64,000 nucleotides of DNA, from NCBI GenBank assembly GCA_963836005.1, contig CAWIHS010000001.1, positions 992,001-1,056,000 of the forward strand, in the 5' to 3' direction. A program made the translations under genes and the position numbers. Origin of the DNA: CAWIHS01 sp963836005 (GTDB lineage: Bacteria > Pseudomonadota > Gammaproteobacteria > GRL18). This document shows positions 8,400 through 17,889 of the stretch, piece by piece (position 1 is the first letter of the stretch; the number at the start of each line of letters is the position of its first letter). Below the pieces are notes generated by a model. That model saw only the letters and a program-made list of their open reading frames with translations, had not been told where the DNA came from and did not search any database.

Positions 8400-9821
8400 T
8401 CAATCGTTCAGAGTTTCCATGAACTGCACGAGTTTCATTTCTTGTTCCAGAGTCATTCCCAGATTACCAAGCTCATCGGTATTCTGGGTACCTGCAAATT
8501 CACCGACAGGCCAGCAGTTGTTGGCGATAGCGGCTTGGGCACTCATATTAACATTAACCAGTTCTCCATCAGCATCAACAACTTGAACTTGCGGACACTC
8601 TGATTTTATATCACGCGTGTTATAGAAATGCACGATCTCATAAATCGTGGAAAAGTAGCCGTTGTGACTGTAGGGAGCCGTCCGGGACAGGTTGCGCAGA
8701 GATGAAACCTTGAACGCGCCTTCCAGATCAGCAGCACCAGAATAGATTGAGCCAAAAGCAGCATCCAACTGAGCTGTTTGACCACCCAGTCCCTTGTCAG
8801 CTTCTTGAGAACCTGCATTGACTGCCACCTGCGGATTCACCGGAATACCGAGATTGTCATAGCTGAAATCAGTAAAGATTGGGTTATAGATTCCTTCCGC
8901 AGGGCCATTTTCTGGATAGTTTTCATCAGTCACATCAACTTTATGATTGTCTGTCAAATGGCATAGATAACATTGCCCACCGTTAACTGAACCAGTATCG
9001 CCCGATCCAATCTGTGTAAAGGAATCCGCATTAAAGATAGCCAGGCCATCAGCTTCATCATAACTGAAGACTTTGGATTTGAAACCATCAGGTGGACCGA
9101 CATATACTCTTACTCCGCTGTCAGTGACAACACCAAAAGTACTCACATCACCACCCTGTTCCTTGACGAAGTCATCGAATTTCGAACTGAATTTATTCAC
9201 TTTGTCCGACCTTTCAAAAGCAGCGATGGCGATACTCACATTCTGGTAATCCGCTGCAGTATCAACGAACGACCCAGGAAACTCTTTCGCAAACTTGTCC
9301 GCATAGTCAGACGCCTGGATAATCGCCATAACTTGTTCTTCCGTAGAATCTGTCAACGCCATTTCCACTGGATTGCCAAAAGGCCCTTTGGCCTGGTCGG
9401 CCAGTGGGTCCCCGGTGGGACCATCACCTAATCCTCCGGTGGCAGTAATGTCATCTCGACCGGTCGCGCGACCATCCCAGAAAAGTCCACCTATAAACAA
9501 CTCCTCACCTTTATCGTAATGAAATTTCGGACTGAATCCGGCATAGGCAGCAGTCGGCGCGTTGCGACCACCGAACAAGGCCGGAATAGAACCATCAGAC
9601 GTTGGTAGCTGATGAGGCATTACGCGGTTTTCAGGGTCGGCAAAACCGGCTGACTGCTGGTGGCAGGTCTTACAACTCTGGTTTTGATTGATTGAAAGAT
9701 TAAGGTCGTTGTAGATAGCGCCACCCAAGGTCTCAAGATTTGAGCGCGCCTGAATGGGTGATGTCGCCAGAAGCAACAAGGCACCGGCAACCGGTGCTAG
9801 TTTAAATACAGTGAGTTTCAT
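8400..9821 (-). CDS. Dihaem cytochrome c peroxidase family protein
   Basis: About 473 residues with a signal peptide (MKLTVFKLAPVAGALLLLAT, cleavage near QA-RS) and two haem c sites: CKTCH near the N-terminus (QNQSCKTCHQQSAGFADPEN) and CYLCH in the middle. The C-terminal FKVSSLRNLSRTAPYSHNGY block is typical of the CcpA/MauG family. A periplasmic peroxidase or related oxidase is expected. The frame remains open for 40 more codons upstream, but the ATG at 9821 gives the proper signal peptide. It is longer than classical CcpA (about 320-350), so it may belong to a longer dihaem subgroup with another substrate. It is followed by a clear terminator. Confidence 0.88.
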   Translation of the reverse strand: MKLTVFKLAPVAGALLLLATSPIQARSNLETLGGAIYNDLNLSINQNQSCKTCHQQSAGFADPENRVMPHQLPTSDGSIPALFGGRNAPTAAYAGFSPKFHYDKGEELFIGGLFWDGRATGRDDITATGGLGDGPTGDPLADQAKGPFGNPVEMALTDSTEEQVMAIIQASDYADKFAKEFPGSFVDTAADYQNVSIAIAAFERSDKVNKFSSKFDDFVKEQGGDVSTFGVVTDSGVRVYVGPPDGFKSKVFSYDEADGLAIFNADSFTQIGSGDTGSVNGGQCYLCHLTDNHKVDVTDENYPENGPAEGIYNPIFTDFSYDNLGIPVNPQVAVNAGSQEADKGLGGQTAQLDAAFGSIYSGAADLEGAFKVSSLRNLSRTAPYSHNGYFSTIYEIVHFYNTRDIKSECPQVQVVDADGELVNVNMSAQAAIANNCWPVGEFAGTQNTDELGNLGMTLEQEMKLVQFMETLND

Positions 9822-10210
9822 AATATTTCTCGAAGAAGTTGGTTTCAGGATAATAGGTAAACTCCGGAAATTGTGTGGTCTTGCACATCTTTTGAGATGC
9901 ATGCATCCATAAACATGCATCCAAATCGGTTGCTCAAACACAGTTAACGAAGAATCGCCAGTTTATATTTATTTTGTCACTTAAAATCACGGCTATGTTC
10001 CCAATAAGTGTTGCTGGATTTGGAACTCATTTTAGTTATGAGGCCACATATTCGGGGGCTCTATTAAAAACCATATTTTCACCAACACTTTTCAGGAACA
10101 TATCCAAATTATGTATAAACCATACCAAAAGTATGGACAAAAAAAAAGGTAGGTCTTAACTGTATTTTGTTGGTAGAAATACTGTATATTTGAACTACTG
10201 TAGTTCAGGT
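9822..10210. other. Intergenic region upstream of the peroxidase gene
   Basis: About 390 bases up to the IS66 left end. A 61-codon frame at 9974-10159 has no recognisable content. The region should contain the peroxidase promoter; no operator is recognised. Confidence 0.4.
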
Positions 10211-10635
10211 GTAAGCGATCAAACTAAGGCGTCCTTTCAGGTTCCCCTGACATAAAATATTCTTAAGCCTCTGAAATACAATTCACTTCCGGAGGAAAAA
10301 TAAACATTCCCCATCGCCAAATTATTCACCATTCAGCTGAGTTTTGGCAAGAGCAAATGAATAAATGGAAAACCAGTGGCTTAACACAACCTCAATTCTG
10401 TCAACAAAATGATCTGGCCATTAGTACTTTTAACAAATGGCAAAAAAAGTTGCGTCATGAAGGAAAAGCGGAATTAAAACTCCCAGAGCCATTTATTGAA
10501 TTACCCACAGAATCATTCAATCATTCTGAGCCAGAAAAACAATGGGACATTGAATTATCACTGGGTAATGGCGTCACCTTACGCATGAGACAAGCCTGAT
10601 GTGGTTCAGTGAACCCAGTGCCAAAATATGGTTGC
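10211..10635 (+). mobile_element. Left part of an IS66-family element
   Basis: Starts with GTAAGCGATCAAACTAAGGC, the GTAAGCG end typical of IS66 inverted repeats. It carries orfA (10306-10599) and the first 12 codons of tnpB (10600-10635, MWFSEPSAKIWL), at which point an 85-bp repeat interrupts it. No right end or DDE transposase gene is seen. Confidence 0.7.
10306..10599 (+). CDS. IS66-family accessory protein TnpA (orfA)
   Basis: About 97 residues: FWQEQMNKWKTSGLTQPQFC, then QQNDLAISTFNKWQKKL (an HTH-like segment) and a C-terminal IELSLGNGVTLRM, all typical of the small IS66 first protein, which is thought to bind DNA. The frame is open upstream of the first ATG (10357). A strong GGAGG at 10291-10295 sits 10 bp ahead of an ATT at 10306, which looks like the true start or a mutated ATG. 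The downstream tnpB is broken, so the element is dead. Confidence 0.7.
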   Translation: MPHRQIIHHSAEFWQEQMNKWKTSGLTQPQFCQQNDLAISTFNKWQKKLRHEGKAELKLPEPFIELPTESFNHSEPEKQWDIELSLGNGVTLRMRQA

Positions 10636-10720
10636 AATCAAGGGGTCAGAGTGCTTGATCCTTGATCCATATATAAACCCGATTAGTTTTCAAGGAGTTT
10701 TCAAGTACTCTGACCCCTTG
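10636..10720. repeat. 85-bp inverted-ended repeat, copy 2
   Basis: Same sequence as 7877-7962 with one or two differences (AGTGCTTGA in the left arm). It separates tnpB of the IS66 remnant from an IS91-like fragment, so it lies exactly at a junction of two broken transposases. Confidence 0.85.
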
Positions 10721-10829
10721 AATACTCTTGTTGATAGGCTTCTCTGATCAAACCAACCAGTTTGCCTCGAAACACTTTTTTCAGTGCATTGACCGGGTAC
10801 AGATAATCACTGTGGGTGATCTCAATCGC
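10720..10829 (-). pseudogene. IS91-like transposase fragment
   Basis: The reverse strand reads AIEITHSDYLYPVNALKKVF, then RGKLVGLIREAYQQEYS, ending at the 85-bp repeat. The YLYPV-ALSKVFRGKF block is typical of IS91-type (Y2) transposases. Only about 36 codons remain. Confidence 0.6.
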
Positions 10830-11062
10830 ATCTTAGTTATAGTTTATTGTGGGGAATGATTGCTGAATACGGTGTGATACCGTGGCAAAATTGTGGCTTT
10901 GTATTAATCGGTTTATCAAATTAATGGCCATGAAGGCACGTGTAGTGGTTCAATAAGATGTGTCAATTTTTATAAATATCAGATTGCAGTGCGCATTTAT
11001 GACCTGGAAGGTGTCTCGGTGTTGGCTGCCGCCCTGGACAATAATACTACCTTGGAACGTAG

Positions 11063-11324
11063 TGGGGGTCGGACCAGCACAACACGTTGATTTCTATGCA
11101 ATCTTTCTCGATTAAGCTCTGTGATTTCCCCTTAAACAGACCATTTTGCCCATAAAATCAGCCTCGTAAGTTGCTGGGGGTTCTTATATCGGTTGGCTCT
11201 TGGCATAGCACTTTCTCCTTAAAGTATTAATTTTGTCCTTAAAAATACCATTATAAGCGTTATTCTATCATCGTTTTAGATTATATTGCTTTTTATTTCA
11301 GTGAGTTACTCAGGTCCGACCCCA
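11063..11324 (-). mobile_element. Degenerate RAYT-type element with inverted ends
   Basis: Inverted ends TGGGGGTCGGACC (11063-11075) and GGTCCGACCCCA (11313-11324) enclose a reverse-strand start: AAGGAG, spacer, then ATG at 11206 encoding MPRANRY, the usual first residues of one RAYT group. The frame then diverges and stops after 24 codons (11129). It looks like an internally deleted transposase-plus-REP unit. Confidence 0.5.
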
Positions 11325-11553
11325 GTAATTTTTCCATGAAGAAAAAGCGATCTGATTATGAGGAAAAGAAAGAGCAGATCCCTCAAACTTCATCAGGTTG
11401 ATGGGTGGTTTTGGCTTAAATACAAGCTGCTGAGCAAAAAATAAAGAGATTTAGAGCAAAATTAGTTGACATTCAGGGGGCGTCCATATATGTCTTATTT
11501 TTTGTCCCTCGCCCTGCAGCACTGGTAAAGAATGACTCCATTCACCGTGGTAC
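11325..11553. other. Gene-free stretch
   Basis: About 230 AT-rich bases between the RAYT remnant and the lipoprotein stop codon. No ORF or hairpin I can support. Confidence 0.4.
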
Positions 11554-12768
11554 TCATCCTCCACCAACAGGGATTACAACCTGGGGCTGCCCTTCTTCAT
11601 TTAGCTGTTTTGATCCCACCCTTGATGAGTATGCCGCCACCATTCCTTCCAGAAAGATTCTCGAGGAAATTTCGGTATCATCGATATAGAACCAGTAACC
11701 ACGATGCTGCACCTTGTATGGAAACGAGGGTTCTTCGCGGGAGCTGCGGATATTGATCTTCGAAATCAATGGCGACAGACCAAGCCTGTTGACCATTTCA
11801 GGCACTATGACTCTATGCTCATCCGGCACGTTGACGAAAAACGAAGTTAAATTGATGATATCCATCATCGACCTTACAGTAACCCAGATGGCATGAGGAT
11901 CTTTAAAGCCCGGTTTTGCGTGCATCAGTGGTCTGAAGATATAATGGTCTTGATCCGGTTTTACTCCTAATACTTCCAGTGCAGATACTACTTTGGGATC
12001 ACCCGTGTTGGGGACTACAAACGCAAGCACCCTTCGGGGTTTCGCCATCCTGACAGACTTACCATCGCCTTCTTCAATGAAAAATAAACCGGCTTTAAAG
12101 GCATTAACCTTATCTTCGGCCGTCACTGAACTTTTTGGTATCGTTAAAGTATCAAAATCCCATTCTGGTATTTGCTTGAACGATGCACCCAGTTGAGACA
12201 ACAATACTAGTGCATTAATACGTTGCCAATATTGCTGGTTCATGTCTCCGCCGATAAAATCGTCGGCACCATTAATAGATGCAAATGACAGGACAAAGCT
12301 TAAGGCCTGTAACTCCGGTTGGGACTGGGCAAAACGGTATTGCTGACCAAATGCAATGACTTCATTGACGTCGAAAGAAGAATTCAGCGATAGATAAAAC
12401 GCGTTGTCGGACTGTGGAACGAAGGTAATTGTTGGTGAATCGCTATAACCAATCGAGCCATTAATATTACCTACAGCCCCTGATTGACCAACACCAGCAA
12501 CACCGGCAGAACCATCAGCGCTGACAGAAAACTGGGTATTAATCGCACTTACTGAAAGAAACTGCACCGGATCCAGATAACGGGACCGAACAATATTGGC
12601 CAGAACCTCTCGTGCCACGGTTAACTGGACTGATTCATTGTAAGCCGTATGACTGGAGACAACCTTTTTCGGGCCAAAGGAGGTACATGATATGTTGAAA
12701 AAACTGATAACGATCACAATTATCAACAAGCTTTTTCGGACTGTGCTTTTCTCTTGAATCATTCTCAT
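11554..12768 (-). CDS. Putative lipoprotein of unknown function
   Basis: 404 residues. The N-terminal signal ends in a lipobox (FFNISC-TSF, cysteine near residue 28), so it is probably anchored in the outer or inner membrane facing the periplasm. It has a glycine/serine-rich region near residues 75-105 (SADGSAGVAGVGQSGAVGNI), then a globular domain without recognised motifs. It lies 63 bp downstream of an MscS-type channel gene on the same strand and may be co-transcribed. No function is inferred. Confidence 0.75.
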   Translation of the reverse strand: MRMIQEKSTVRKSLLIIVIVISFFNISCTSFGPKKVVSSHTAYNESVQLTVAREVLANIVRSRYLDPVQFLSVSAINTQFSVSADGSAGVAGVGQSGAVGNINGSIGYSDSPTITFVPQSDNAFYLSLNSSFDVNEVIAFGQQYRFAQSQPELQALSFVLSFASINGADDFIGGDMNQQYWQRINALVLLSQLGASFKQIPEWDFDTLTIPKSSVTAEDKVNAFKAGLFFIEEGDGKSVRMAKPRRVLAFVVPNTGDPKVVSALEVLGVKPDQDHYIFRPLMHAKPGFKDPHAIWVTVRSMMDIINLTSFFVNVPDEHRVIVPEMVNRLGLSPLISKINIRSSREEPSFPYKVQHRGYWFYIDDTEISSRIFLEGMVAAYSSRVGSKQLNEEGQPQVVIPVGGG

Positions 12769-12831
12769 GTTTATCTCTTGATTAACTCAATGTCATATTA
12801 AAAAAAAATACTGCCATTTCGGCTCATAGCT

Positions 12832-14679
12832 TCAGCTCGAATCCGACTCTGGTGAACCATCAGGCGGGTAGTCGAGTGTGTCGCAAAACTGTTTCTTTTG
12901 TTTCTCAGTAAAATTGGGGAAAGGTAACTCCTGCGCAGCAGCCCATTCGCGGACCTTCTTTTCTGCTTTCTTCTGCTTATCTTTGTCGAGTCCTTCGTCT
13001 TGCATGTGATAGACGGTACTTGAAGGAAATGCAAAACCCGTTCCTGCTTCTGTAACGATATCCATGATACGCAACATGATATCTTCCTGGATAGACAGAA
13101 ATTCACTAAAATCAAATGCCCTGATATAGGCACGTATCCCCACATTCAACGAGTAATCACCAAAACCAATGAATCGCACACGTACCGGACTCCTGGCTGT
13201 ATCAATAGTCATTGGATGTGCAAGCAGTAACCGACGTAGTTCGACTAGCACAAAACGAAGCTGGTCATTTGTTGTTTCGTAACGCAGCCCGAGAACAGGG
13301 TTCATTAAAAACGTATCAGCCTCACTCAGGTTAACGATATTTCTTTGAGCGAACTCTGCATTTGGAATAGTAATCAGCGTTCTGTCGATGCGACGTATCT
13401 TTGTTGAGCGCAGTCCTATCGACTCTACCCTGCCAACAGGTCGCCAACCGGGTGTTGATTCCTCGTCAAAACGGCATAGATCACCGACCTGTACAGGACG
13501 ATCAGCAAACAGGTTGAGGGCACCCATGAAATTTTCAAGGGTAGGCTTTGCCGCCAGGGCCACAGCAATACCGCCTACTCCTGCTCCTGTTACTAGTCCA
13601 TATACCGGGACACCAAACTCCTGTAGAACCAGAAATATAACCACGGTCATAGCAATAACGCCAACTGATCTTGAAACCAGTCTGTAAAGTGCCGCATTTA
13701 GGCCTTCGGTCTTAATCCTTGGTGATGCTATGACCAGTTCTGCCAAATGATTTGAAGACAACCATATGATCCAGACTATCGATATCCCGGCAATTACAAA
13801 GGTCATGTAATGCATGATCTGCAATGCAGCACCCGTAACATTAATCTGCTCGGCATTCAGGTATTTAATAAACGACATTACCATCAGAATCATAACGGGA
13901 ATTGATAAATCGCGAAGGTAGCAGCCAAGTGAATAGCCATCTGAATTGCCATCCTTTTTACCCTGCAACCATCGATTGACTATGGCGACAAAAACAATGC
14001 TCAGCAGAACAAGCAGTAACTCAACAAGCCATTTCCAAACAACCTGACCATTGACAGAAAGATTGAGCCATTCTGGAAGCCTTTCCACCCAGCTCATCGG
14101 AATCATCCATCCGGTGACCAGCTCATTCAAACGATACACATTGGGTATTGGCATTGGCCTCTGGTAAGGCAACTCTGCGACCGTGTTGTAGTAATGTAAC
14201 AGATTTTTTACCGTGCGCGCATCAAACAGGTAGTTACCCGCCTGGTCACCCTCCTCGATCAGTACGATGGTAATGTCGGTATCTGGATATCGCCATTTTT
14301 TTGTTATCCTGGCATCCTCACCATCCTGCTGTGTGGAAGAAACAGGGATCAGCGCTATATCCGGAGCTTGCATGCGAAACAGGACTTCCCACAGCAGGTA
14401 GAAGTTTTGTTCTGCAACTTTCTCTCTATTGTTCTGAGACACCTCTCTCAGGTCGAACAGCTGTTTAGCCTTGATTGTTATTTCCTGAAGCGCATCCTGC
14501 GTCTCCTCATCAGGGGAATCCCGATACGCGTCATATCGCCTGGCTGTCTCTTCTGTAAGAGAAAAGAAGCTCTCCACGGTTGCTCGCGGGCTTGATGTGT
14601 CGAGCGGCGCAAGTGGGCTTGCAGATACATTACTGCTCACGGTGGCGATTAAAAAAACAAGCAGTAACCTCAATCTCAT
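12832..14679 (-). CDS. MscS-family mechanosensitive channel with N-terminal periplasmic domain
   Basis: 615 residues. Signal peptide (residues 1-21), a periplasmic domain to about 205, then hydrophobic helices near 215-237, 255-275, 285-305 and 335-360. Next come the MscS pore helix and beta domain: GVGGIAVALAAKPTLENFMG, then RPVQVGDLCRF, GRVESIGLRSTKIRRIDRTL and TIPNAEFAQRNIVNLS. The C-terminus is charged (DKDKQKKAEKKVREWAA). MscS-type channels open on membrane tension and release osmolytes. A candidate GGGGGA operator (14742-14769) lies about 60 bp upstream of the start. Confidence 0.9.
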   Translation of the reverse strand: MRLRLLLVFLIATVSSNVSASPLAPLDTSSPRATVESFFSLTEETARRYDAYRDSPDEETQDALQEITIKAKQLFDLREVSQNNREKVAEQNFYLLWEVLFRMQAPDIALIPVSSTQQDGEDARITKKWRYPDTDITIVLIEEGDQAGNYLFDARTVKNLLHYYNTVAELPYQRPMPIPNVYRLNELVTGWMIPMSWVERLPEWLNLSVNGQVVWKWLVELLLVLLSIVFVAIVNRWLQGKKDGNSDGYSLGCYLRDLSIPVMILMVMSFIKYLNAEQINVTGAALQIMHYMTFVIAGISIVWIIWLSSNHLAELVIASPRIKTEGLNAALYRLVSRSVGVIAMTVVIFLVLQEFGVPVYGLVTGAGVGGIAVALAAKPTLENFMGALNLFADRPVQVGDLCRFDEESTPGWRPVGRVESIGLRSTKIRRIDRTLITIPNAEFAQRNIVNLSEADTFLMNPVLGLRYETTNDQLRFVLVELRRLLLAHPMTIDTARSPVRVRFIGFGDYSLNVGIRAYIRAFDFSEFLSIQEDIMLRIMDIVTEAGTGFAFPSSTVYHMQDEGLDKDKQKKAEKKVREWAAAQELPFPNFTEKQKKQFCDTLDYPPDGSPESDSS

Positions 14680-14741
14680 CTAAAAACACCTATGTAGAAA
14701 GTGACATTTCGCTTAATTATCTACAAATTAAGGCAGTCTTA

Positions 14742-14769
14742 CATCCCCCTGAACGGGGGATTTTGGTGG
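14742..14769. promoter_or_regulatory. Candidate MalT-like operator, site a
   Basis: ATCCCCCTGAACGGGGGATT with a weaker GGTGG about 10 bp on. Same plan as five other sites in this window (C-run, 5 bp, GGGGGA, then a G-run one helix turn later). It is upstream of the MscS-family gene. The regulator assignment is inferred. Confidence 0.5.
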
Positions 14770-14869
14770 ATATCTGTAGGTCAACATCAGCTCCGTGCTC
14801 TGTTTACCTACTCCCGCAGCTTCGGCTAGCGATGTTTTTTCACTGAACCCCCTGAAACCGATTGGATAA

Positions 14870-15814
14870 TCAATTAGGCACGATGTAGTTCTTTATCGAA
14901 GACAAACGAATCATCACCTTACGAATGATCTGAACCGGCTTGCCTTTGGGGCTGTAGATGGCAGCTTCACCAGTCGCACCGGCAGGCAATGTATTCGCAA
15001 ACTGCTCATCATCCAGTTTCAAGCGTACAAACAATGGACCATGCACTTCCGGGAACTCGCCGGGCAGTTGTCCCGTCGGACTGATTTGCCCCAGAGCTGA
15101 ACCGGGTGTTATAGATTCAACGGTTGCGGCATACACTTTACCAGGATATAGTTTAAAGGCGATCTCCGCTGGCTGACCTGGTTCGATATATCGCATATAG
15201 ATTTGTTCAATCTGCGCCGCCACGATCCTTTTACTGTCATCAACGAACGCCATGCTTTGCCTAAGGGGTGCTGCCACCACCCTGGCACCGGGACGCAATG
15301 CTTCTACATTGGTCATCACACCCTCACCCGGCGCGCGCACCGTGGCCTGTTCAAGGTCGTAATTGGCACCGTCTAACTGGGCCTGTGTTGCTTGCATGTT
15401 TGCACGAGTGCGATCTAAATCCACTTTACGCCCTACTTTCTTTCGGTTTAACTCCTGTTGCTGTTTAAAAAGAATAGTATCGAGTTCAAGCTGAGCCTTT
15501 AATTTATCTACGGCAGCTTGAAACGGCAGCGGATCGATTTGAAACAGCACATCGTCTTTCTTAACGTGCTGATTGGCCTCGACCATAATCTCGGTGACCT
15601 CGCCAGCCACGTTGGGCACTATTTGTACCGTCGGCTGCAGCACGCGGATATATCCACCCGGTGCCCAGAATTGCAGGGGTAAGAATAAAGCAAGCAGCAG
15701 AAAAACGACCCAGATAATAGGTGACAGCTTCCAGAACAGCGTGGGCTTGATCAGTTTAAATTTAAACGCCAGCATTAGCAGGCCGAGATAGCCCAGCAGC
15801 AGAACTAAAATCAT
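14870..15814 (-). CDS. HlyD-family membrane fusion protein, YiaV-like
   Basis: 314 residues. Two N-terminal membrane helices (about 1-18 and 30-50), then a biotinyl-lipoyl-like half (VAGEVTEIMVEANQHVKKDD, VLFQIDPLPFQAAV), an alpha-hairpin (about 95-150) and the second half (VRAPGEGVMTNVEALRPGA). This matches inner-membrane-anchored HlyD proteins such as E. coli YiaV and YibH. The upstream DUF3302 gene overlaps by 4 bp, as in yiaW-yiaV, so the two are translationally coupled. The likely role is periplasmic adaptor for an unknown transporter. Confidence 0.85.
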   Translation of the reverse strand: MILVLLLGYLGLLMLAFKFKLIKPTLFWKLSPIIWVVFLLLALFLPLQFWAPGGYIRVLQPTVQIVPNVAGEVTEIMVEANQHVKKDDVLFQIDPLPFQAAVDKLKAQLELDTILFKQQQELNRKKVGRKVDLDRTRANMQATQAQLDGANYDLEQATVRAPGEGVMTNVEALRPGARVVAAPLRQSMAFVDDSKRIVAAQIEQIYMRYIEPGQPAEIAFKLYPGKVYAATVESITPGSALGQISPTGQLPGEFPEVHGPLFVRLKLDDEQFANTLPAGATGEAAIYSPKGKPVQIIRKVMIRLSSIKNYIVPN

Positions 15815-16116
15815 GATGCACCTCCCTGGTTTGCTTCAAGCTGGCTCAGGCGTGTTTCCAGTGCCATGATTTTTTCATTAAGTTCTGCAGTATTTGCATT
15901 GGTCGGTTTTGTATAGGCCCATACCAGCACCACAGGCCAGAGTGCAAAACCCATGATTAATGCAGCCCAGCTGCCGATTTTAATCGCTTCGGCCTGCGGG
16001 TGATTATTCTGGCTCGCTACTTTGCCCGGCCATAAACCCATAAAAACAAAAACACCGACCACTGTGGCAACCGTGATCAACAACACGATCCAGGTAAAAA
16101 TGTCGATAAAAGTCAT
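15811..16116 (-). CDS. DUF3302 inner-membrane protein, YiaW-like
   Basis: 101 residues with two transmembrane helices (about 7-27 and 48-68) and a C-terminal coiled coil (ELNEKIMALETRLSQLEANQ). The FVFMGLWPGKVA and WAALIMGFALWPVVLVWAY segments fit the DUF3302 family. The stop codon overlaps the start of the HlyD gene (ATGA). It is probably the membrane partner of that adaptor; substrate unknown. Confidence 0.85.
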   Translation of the reverse strand: MTFIDIFTWIVLLITVATVVGVFVFMGLWPGKVASQNNHPQAEAIKIGSWAALIMGFALWPVVLVWAYTKPTNANTAELNEKIMALETRLSQLEANQGGAS

Positions 16117-16193
16117 AAGCTCTCCACATTCAAATCTATAACATTACATCGCTTCAAAACTTCAAGCGATGCAAGACTCCAAGAAACACGGTT

Positions 16194-16230
16194 AAAAAAC
16201 AGCGGGGCAAGCTTCAACCTGCCCCACTGT
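16194..16230 (-). terminator. Rho-independent terminator
   Basis: Reverse strand ACAGTGGGGCAGGTTGAAGC then TTGCCCCGCTGTTTTTT: a stem of about 12 bp with mismatches, followed by six T. It lies just after the DUF1254 gene at 16249 and closes the transcript coming from the right. Confidence 0.8.
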
Positions 16231-16248
16231 AAACACGACCATAGGAAA

Positions 16249-17784
16249 CTATTTCACCCGTTCAAAGTCATTAAGTACCCAGCTCTTTTCGATATAGCCC
16301 TTAAGAGGACCATAAAAACGGAATACCACGAAAAAACCTTTATCTGGATCGGTTTTGATCCAGTTGCGCTCATGACCTACAGGGGCTTTTGGTCCGAAGT
16401 ATATATCGACTGAACCGTCAGAATTCACCTCGGGATCTCTGGTACTGCTGACGGTGATGTTTCCACCCGAGTCGAGCAGACTACGGCTCAGGGGATCATA
16501 GGCTGTCACTGCCCAGAAACGCTTCACCGGCGGATTGGCGGGGACGCGTAGGCGATAGGTATTATCACCCAGTAGATAGGCTCCTTGCTTATCCCTGAAC
16601 GCGGTCAGGTAGGCTGTGCCCACGCCCGGGGTGGTGGAGAGCAGGTTAGGGGAAACACATATCGCCTGATAGTGCCAGAGGGTGCGGGCATCGATATCAC
16701 TGTGGCCGTTGTTCATAAATTCAGTATTGCGAATGAACATCTTTTCCCAGTGCCGGTCAGGCCAGTATTTGATTTCCGGATCCCTGGAGGCGTAAACGAT
16801 GGCCCGGGACATGGCGACACCTTGCCTGGCGGCCTGGTCAAAGATCCCCTGCATTCTTTCATCCGGATTGAAGGGTTTGCCCTTTTCGATGCCCAGTGTT
16901 GCCAGCCGCCCCAGCAGTTCTTTGTCGAACAGCTCCGAAGGTTCATACTGAATGATTTCATTGAGCATCGTAAATGCAGAGCCGTCTTCCGGTGGCAGGG
17001 TGTTCGCGCCCTTGCTGGAGGTATTGATGGCTTTATGTGCCCTGGGACCGCTAGTCAGTGGGTAGACCTTCAGCCGTTCCTTGAACCAGTTCACCGCCTG
17101 GTCTCCATTACCGACTTCACCAAAGCCACGCATCATGGCCCAGATCCGGTAACTTGGTGAACGGAATACATGGTAACCACCGGGCACTTTGCCCTCGTAT
17201 CCTGGCGGCAGGAAGAGGTACATGCCACCCTTACCCTTGTCGGGTCCGGTCGGACCAAAGTCCGTGAGATATTTGAAGGCCGCGTCGTTCGCATTGCCGT
17301 ACATGCCGGGCGGGATCTCGATCACAGTGGGGCCATCCACTTTGAGGTCGAGGGAAGCAAAGGCATACACGGTGACATCATTGCCCGTCAAATAGTTCTC
17401 ACTGGGATGCATGAAATCAGCCATGACCCCGACATCCGAAGATGTCTCAAAGCCAAAGTCTCGTATTTGCGACTTGACGATGCCGTAGAGCGAAAGGGCA
17501 GGAAAGAAGTCCATGTAGGCCTGGGTAGCGCGTTGCAAATCCATTTCATCATAAATCTTCTGCACAGAGGCATCCATGGGAAAAGCACCGCCTTCGAATT
17601 TAAGCGTACCGAAGTCTGTTTTAATCTTGTCCGACGCCGGTTTAAAATTCTTTGAGGTTTGTTTCGGACCAGCGGTCTTGAACAAATTTCTCGTTTCTGC
17701 CTCGAGTTCAGCCTGCACCGGTGCTGCCATGCTGACAGCCACTAGTCCTGCCATGATCGGATTGATCAGTGATTTGGTTTTCAT
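16249..17784 (-). CDS. Exported DUF1254/DUF1214 protein, paralogue 1
   Basis: 511 residues with a Sec signal peptide (cleavage near PVQA-EL). An N-terminal DUF1254 half (about 70-200) carries GPDKGKGGMYLFLPPGY, IGxxKGKPFNPDERM is central, and a C-terminal DUF1214 jelly-roll half ends in NWIKTDPDKGFFVVFRFYGP. The family has no proven biochemical role, so none is assigned. It lies directly downstream of an OprB-type porin and an arylsulfatase on the same strand. It is most similar to the copy at 33160. A terminator follows. Confidence 0.9.
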   Translation of the reverse strand: MKTKSLINPIMAGLVAVSMAAPVQAELEAETRNLFKTAGPKQTSKNFKPASDKIKTDFGTLKFEGGAFPMDASVQKIYDEMDLQRATQAYMDFFPALSLYGIVKSQIRDFGFETSSDVGVMADFMHPSENYLTGNDVTVYAFASLDLKVDGPTVIEIPPGMYGNANDAAFKYLTDFGPTGPDKGKGGMYLFLPPGYEGKVPGGYHVFRSPSYRIWAMMRGFGEVGNGDQAVNWFKERLKVYPLTSGPRAHKAINTSSKGANTLPPEDGSAFTMLNEIIQYEPSELFDKELLGRLATLGIEKGKPFNPDERMQGIFDQAARQGVAMSRAIVYASRDPEIKYWPDRHWEKMFIRNTEFMNNGHSDIDARTLWHYQAICVSPNLLSTTPGVGTAYLTAFRDKQGAYLLGDNTYRLRVPANPPVKRFWAVTAYDPLSRSLLDSGGNITVSSTRDPEVNSDGSVDIYFGPKAPVGHERNWIKTDPDKGFFVVFRFYGPLKGYIEKSWVLNDFERVK

Positions 17785-17889
17785 TTCTATATTCTCCTTT
17801 TGCTTTTATCACTCTTTCTTTTCGCCAGGCTGTCCATGTCCGTTTAAGTGACCTATAAAACCTGTTACCCCGGCCTTTAGTTAACTGAT

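Noticed and set aside
8131..8403. A 90-codon frame on the minus strand after the peroxidase gene
   Set aside because: It runs through two terminator hairpins, has no family resemblance and no independent ribosome site.
9974..10159. 61-codon plus-strand frame
   Set aside because: No recognisable content, no ribosome site, lies in the AT-rich promoter region of the peroxidase gene.
16585..17655. Long plus-strand frames opposite the DUF1254 gene (191 and 161 codons)
   Set aside because: Antisense shadows of the well-supported minus-strand gene; similar shadows appear opposite the paralogues at 33160 and 61040.
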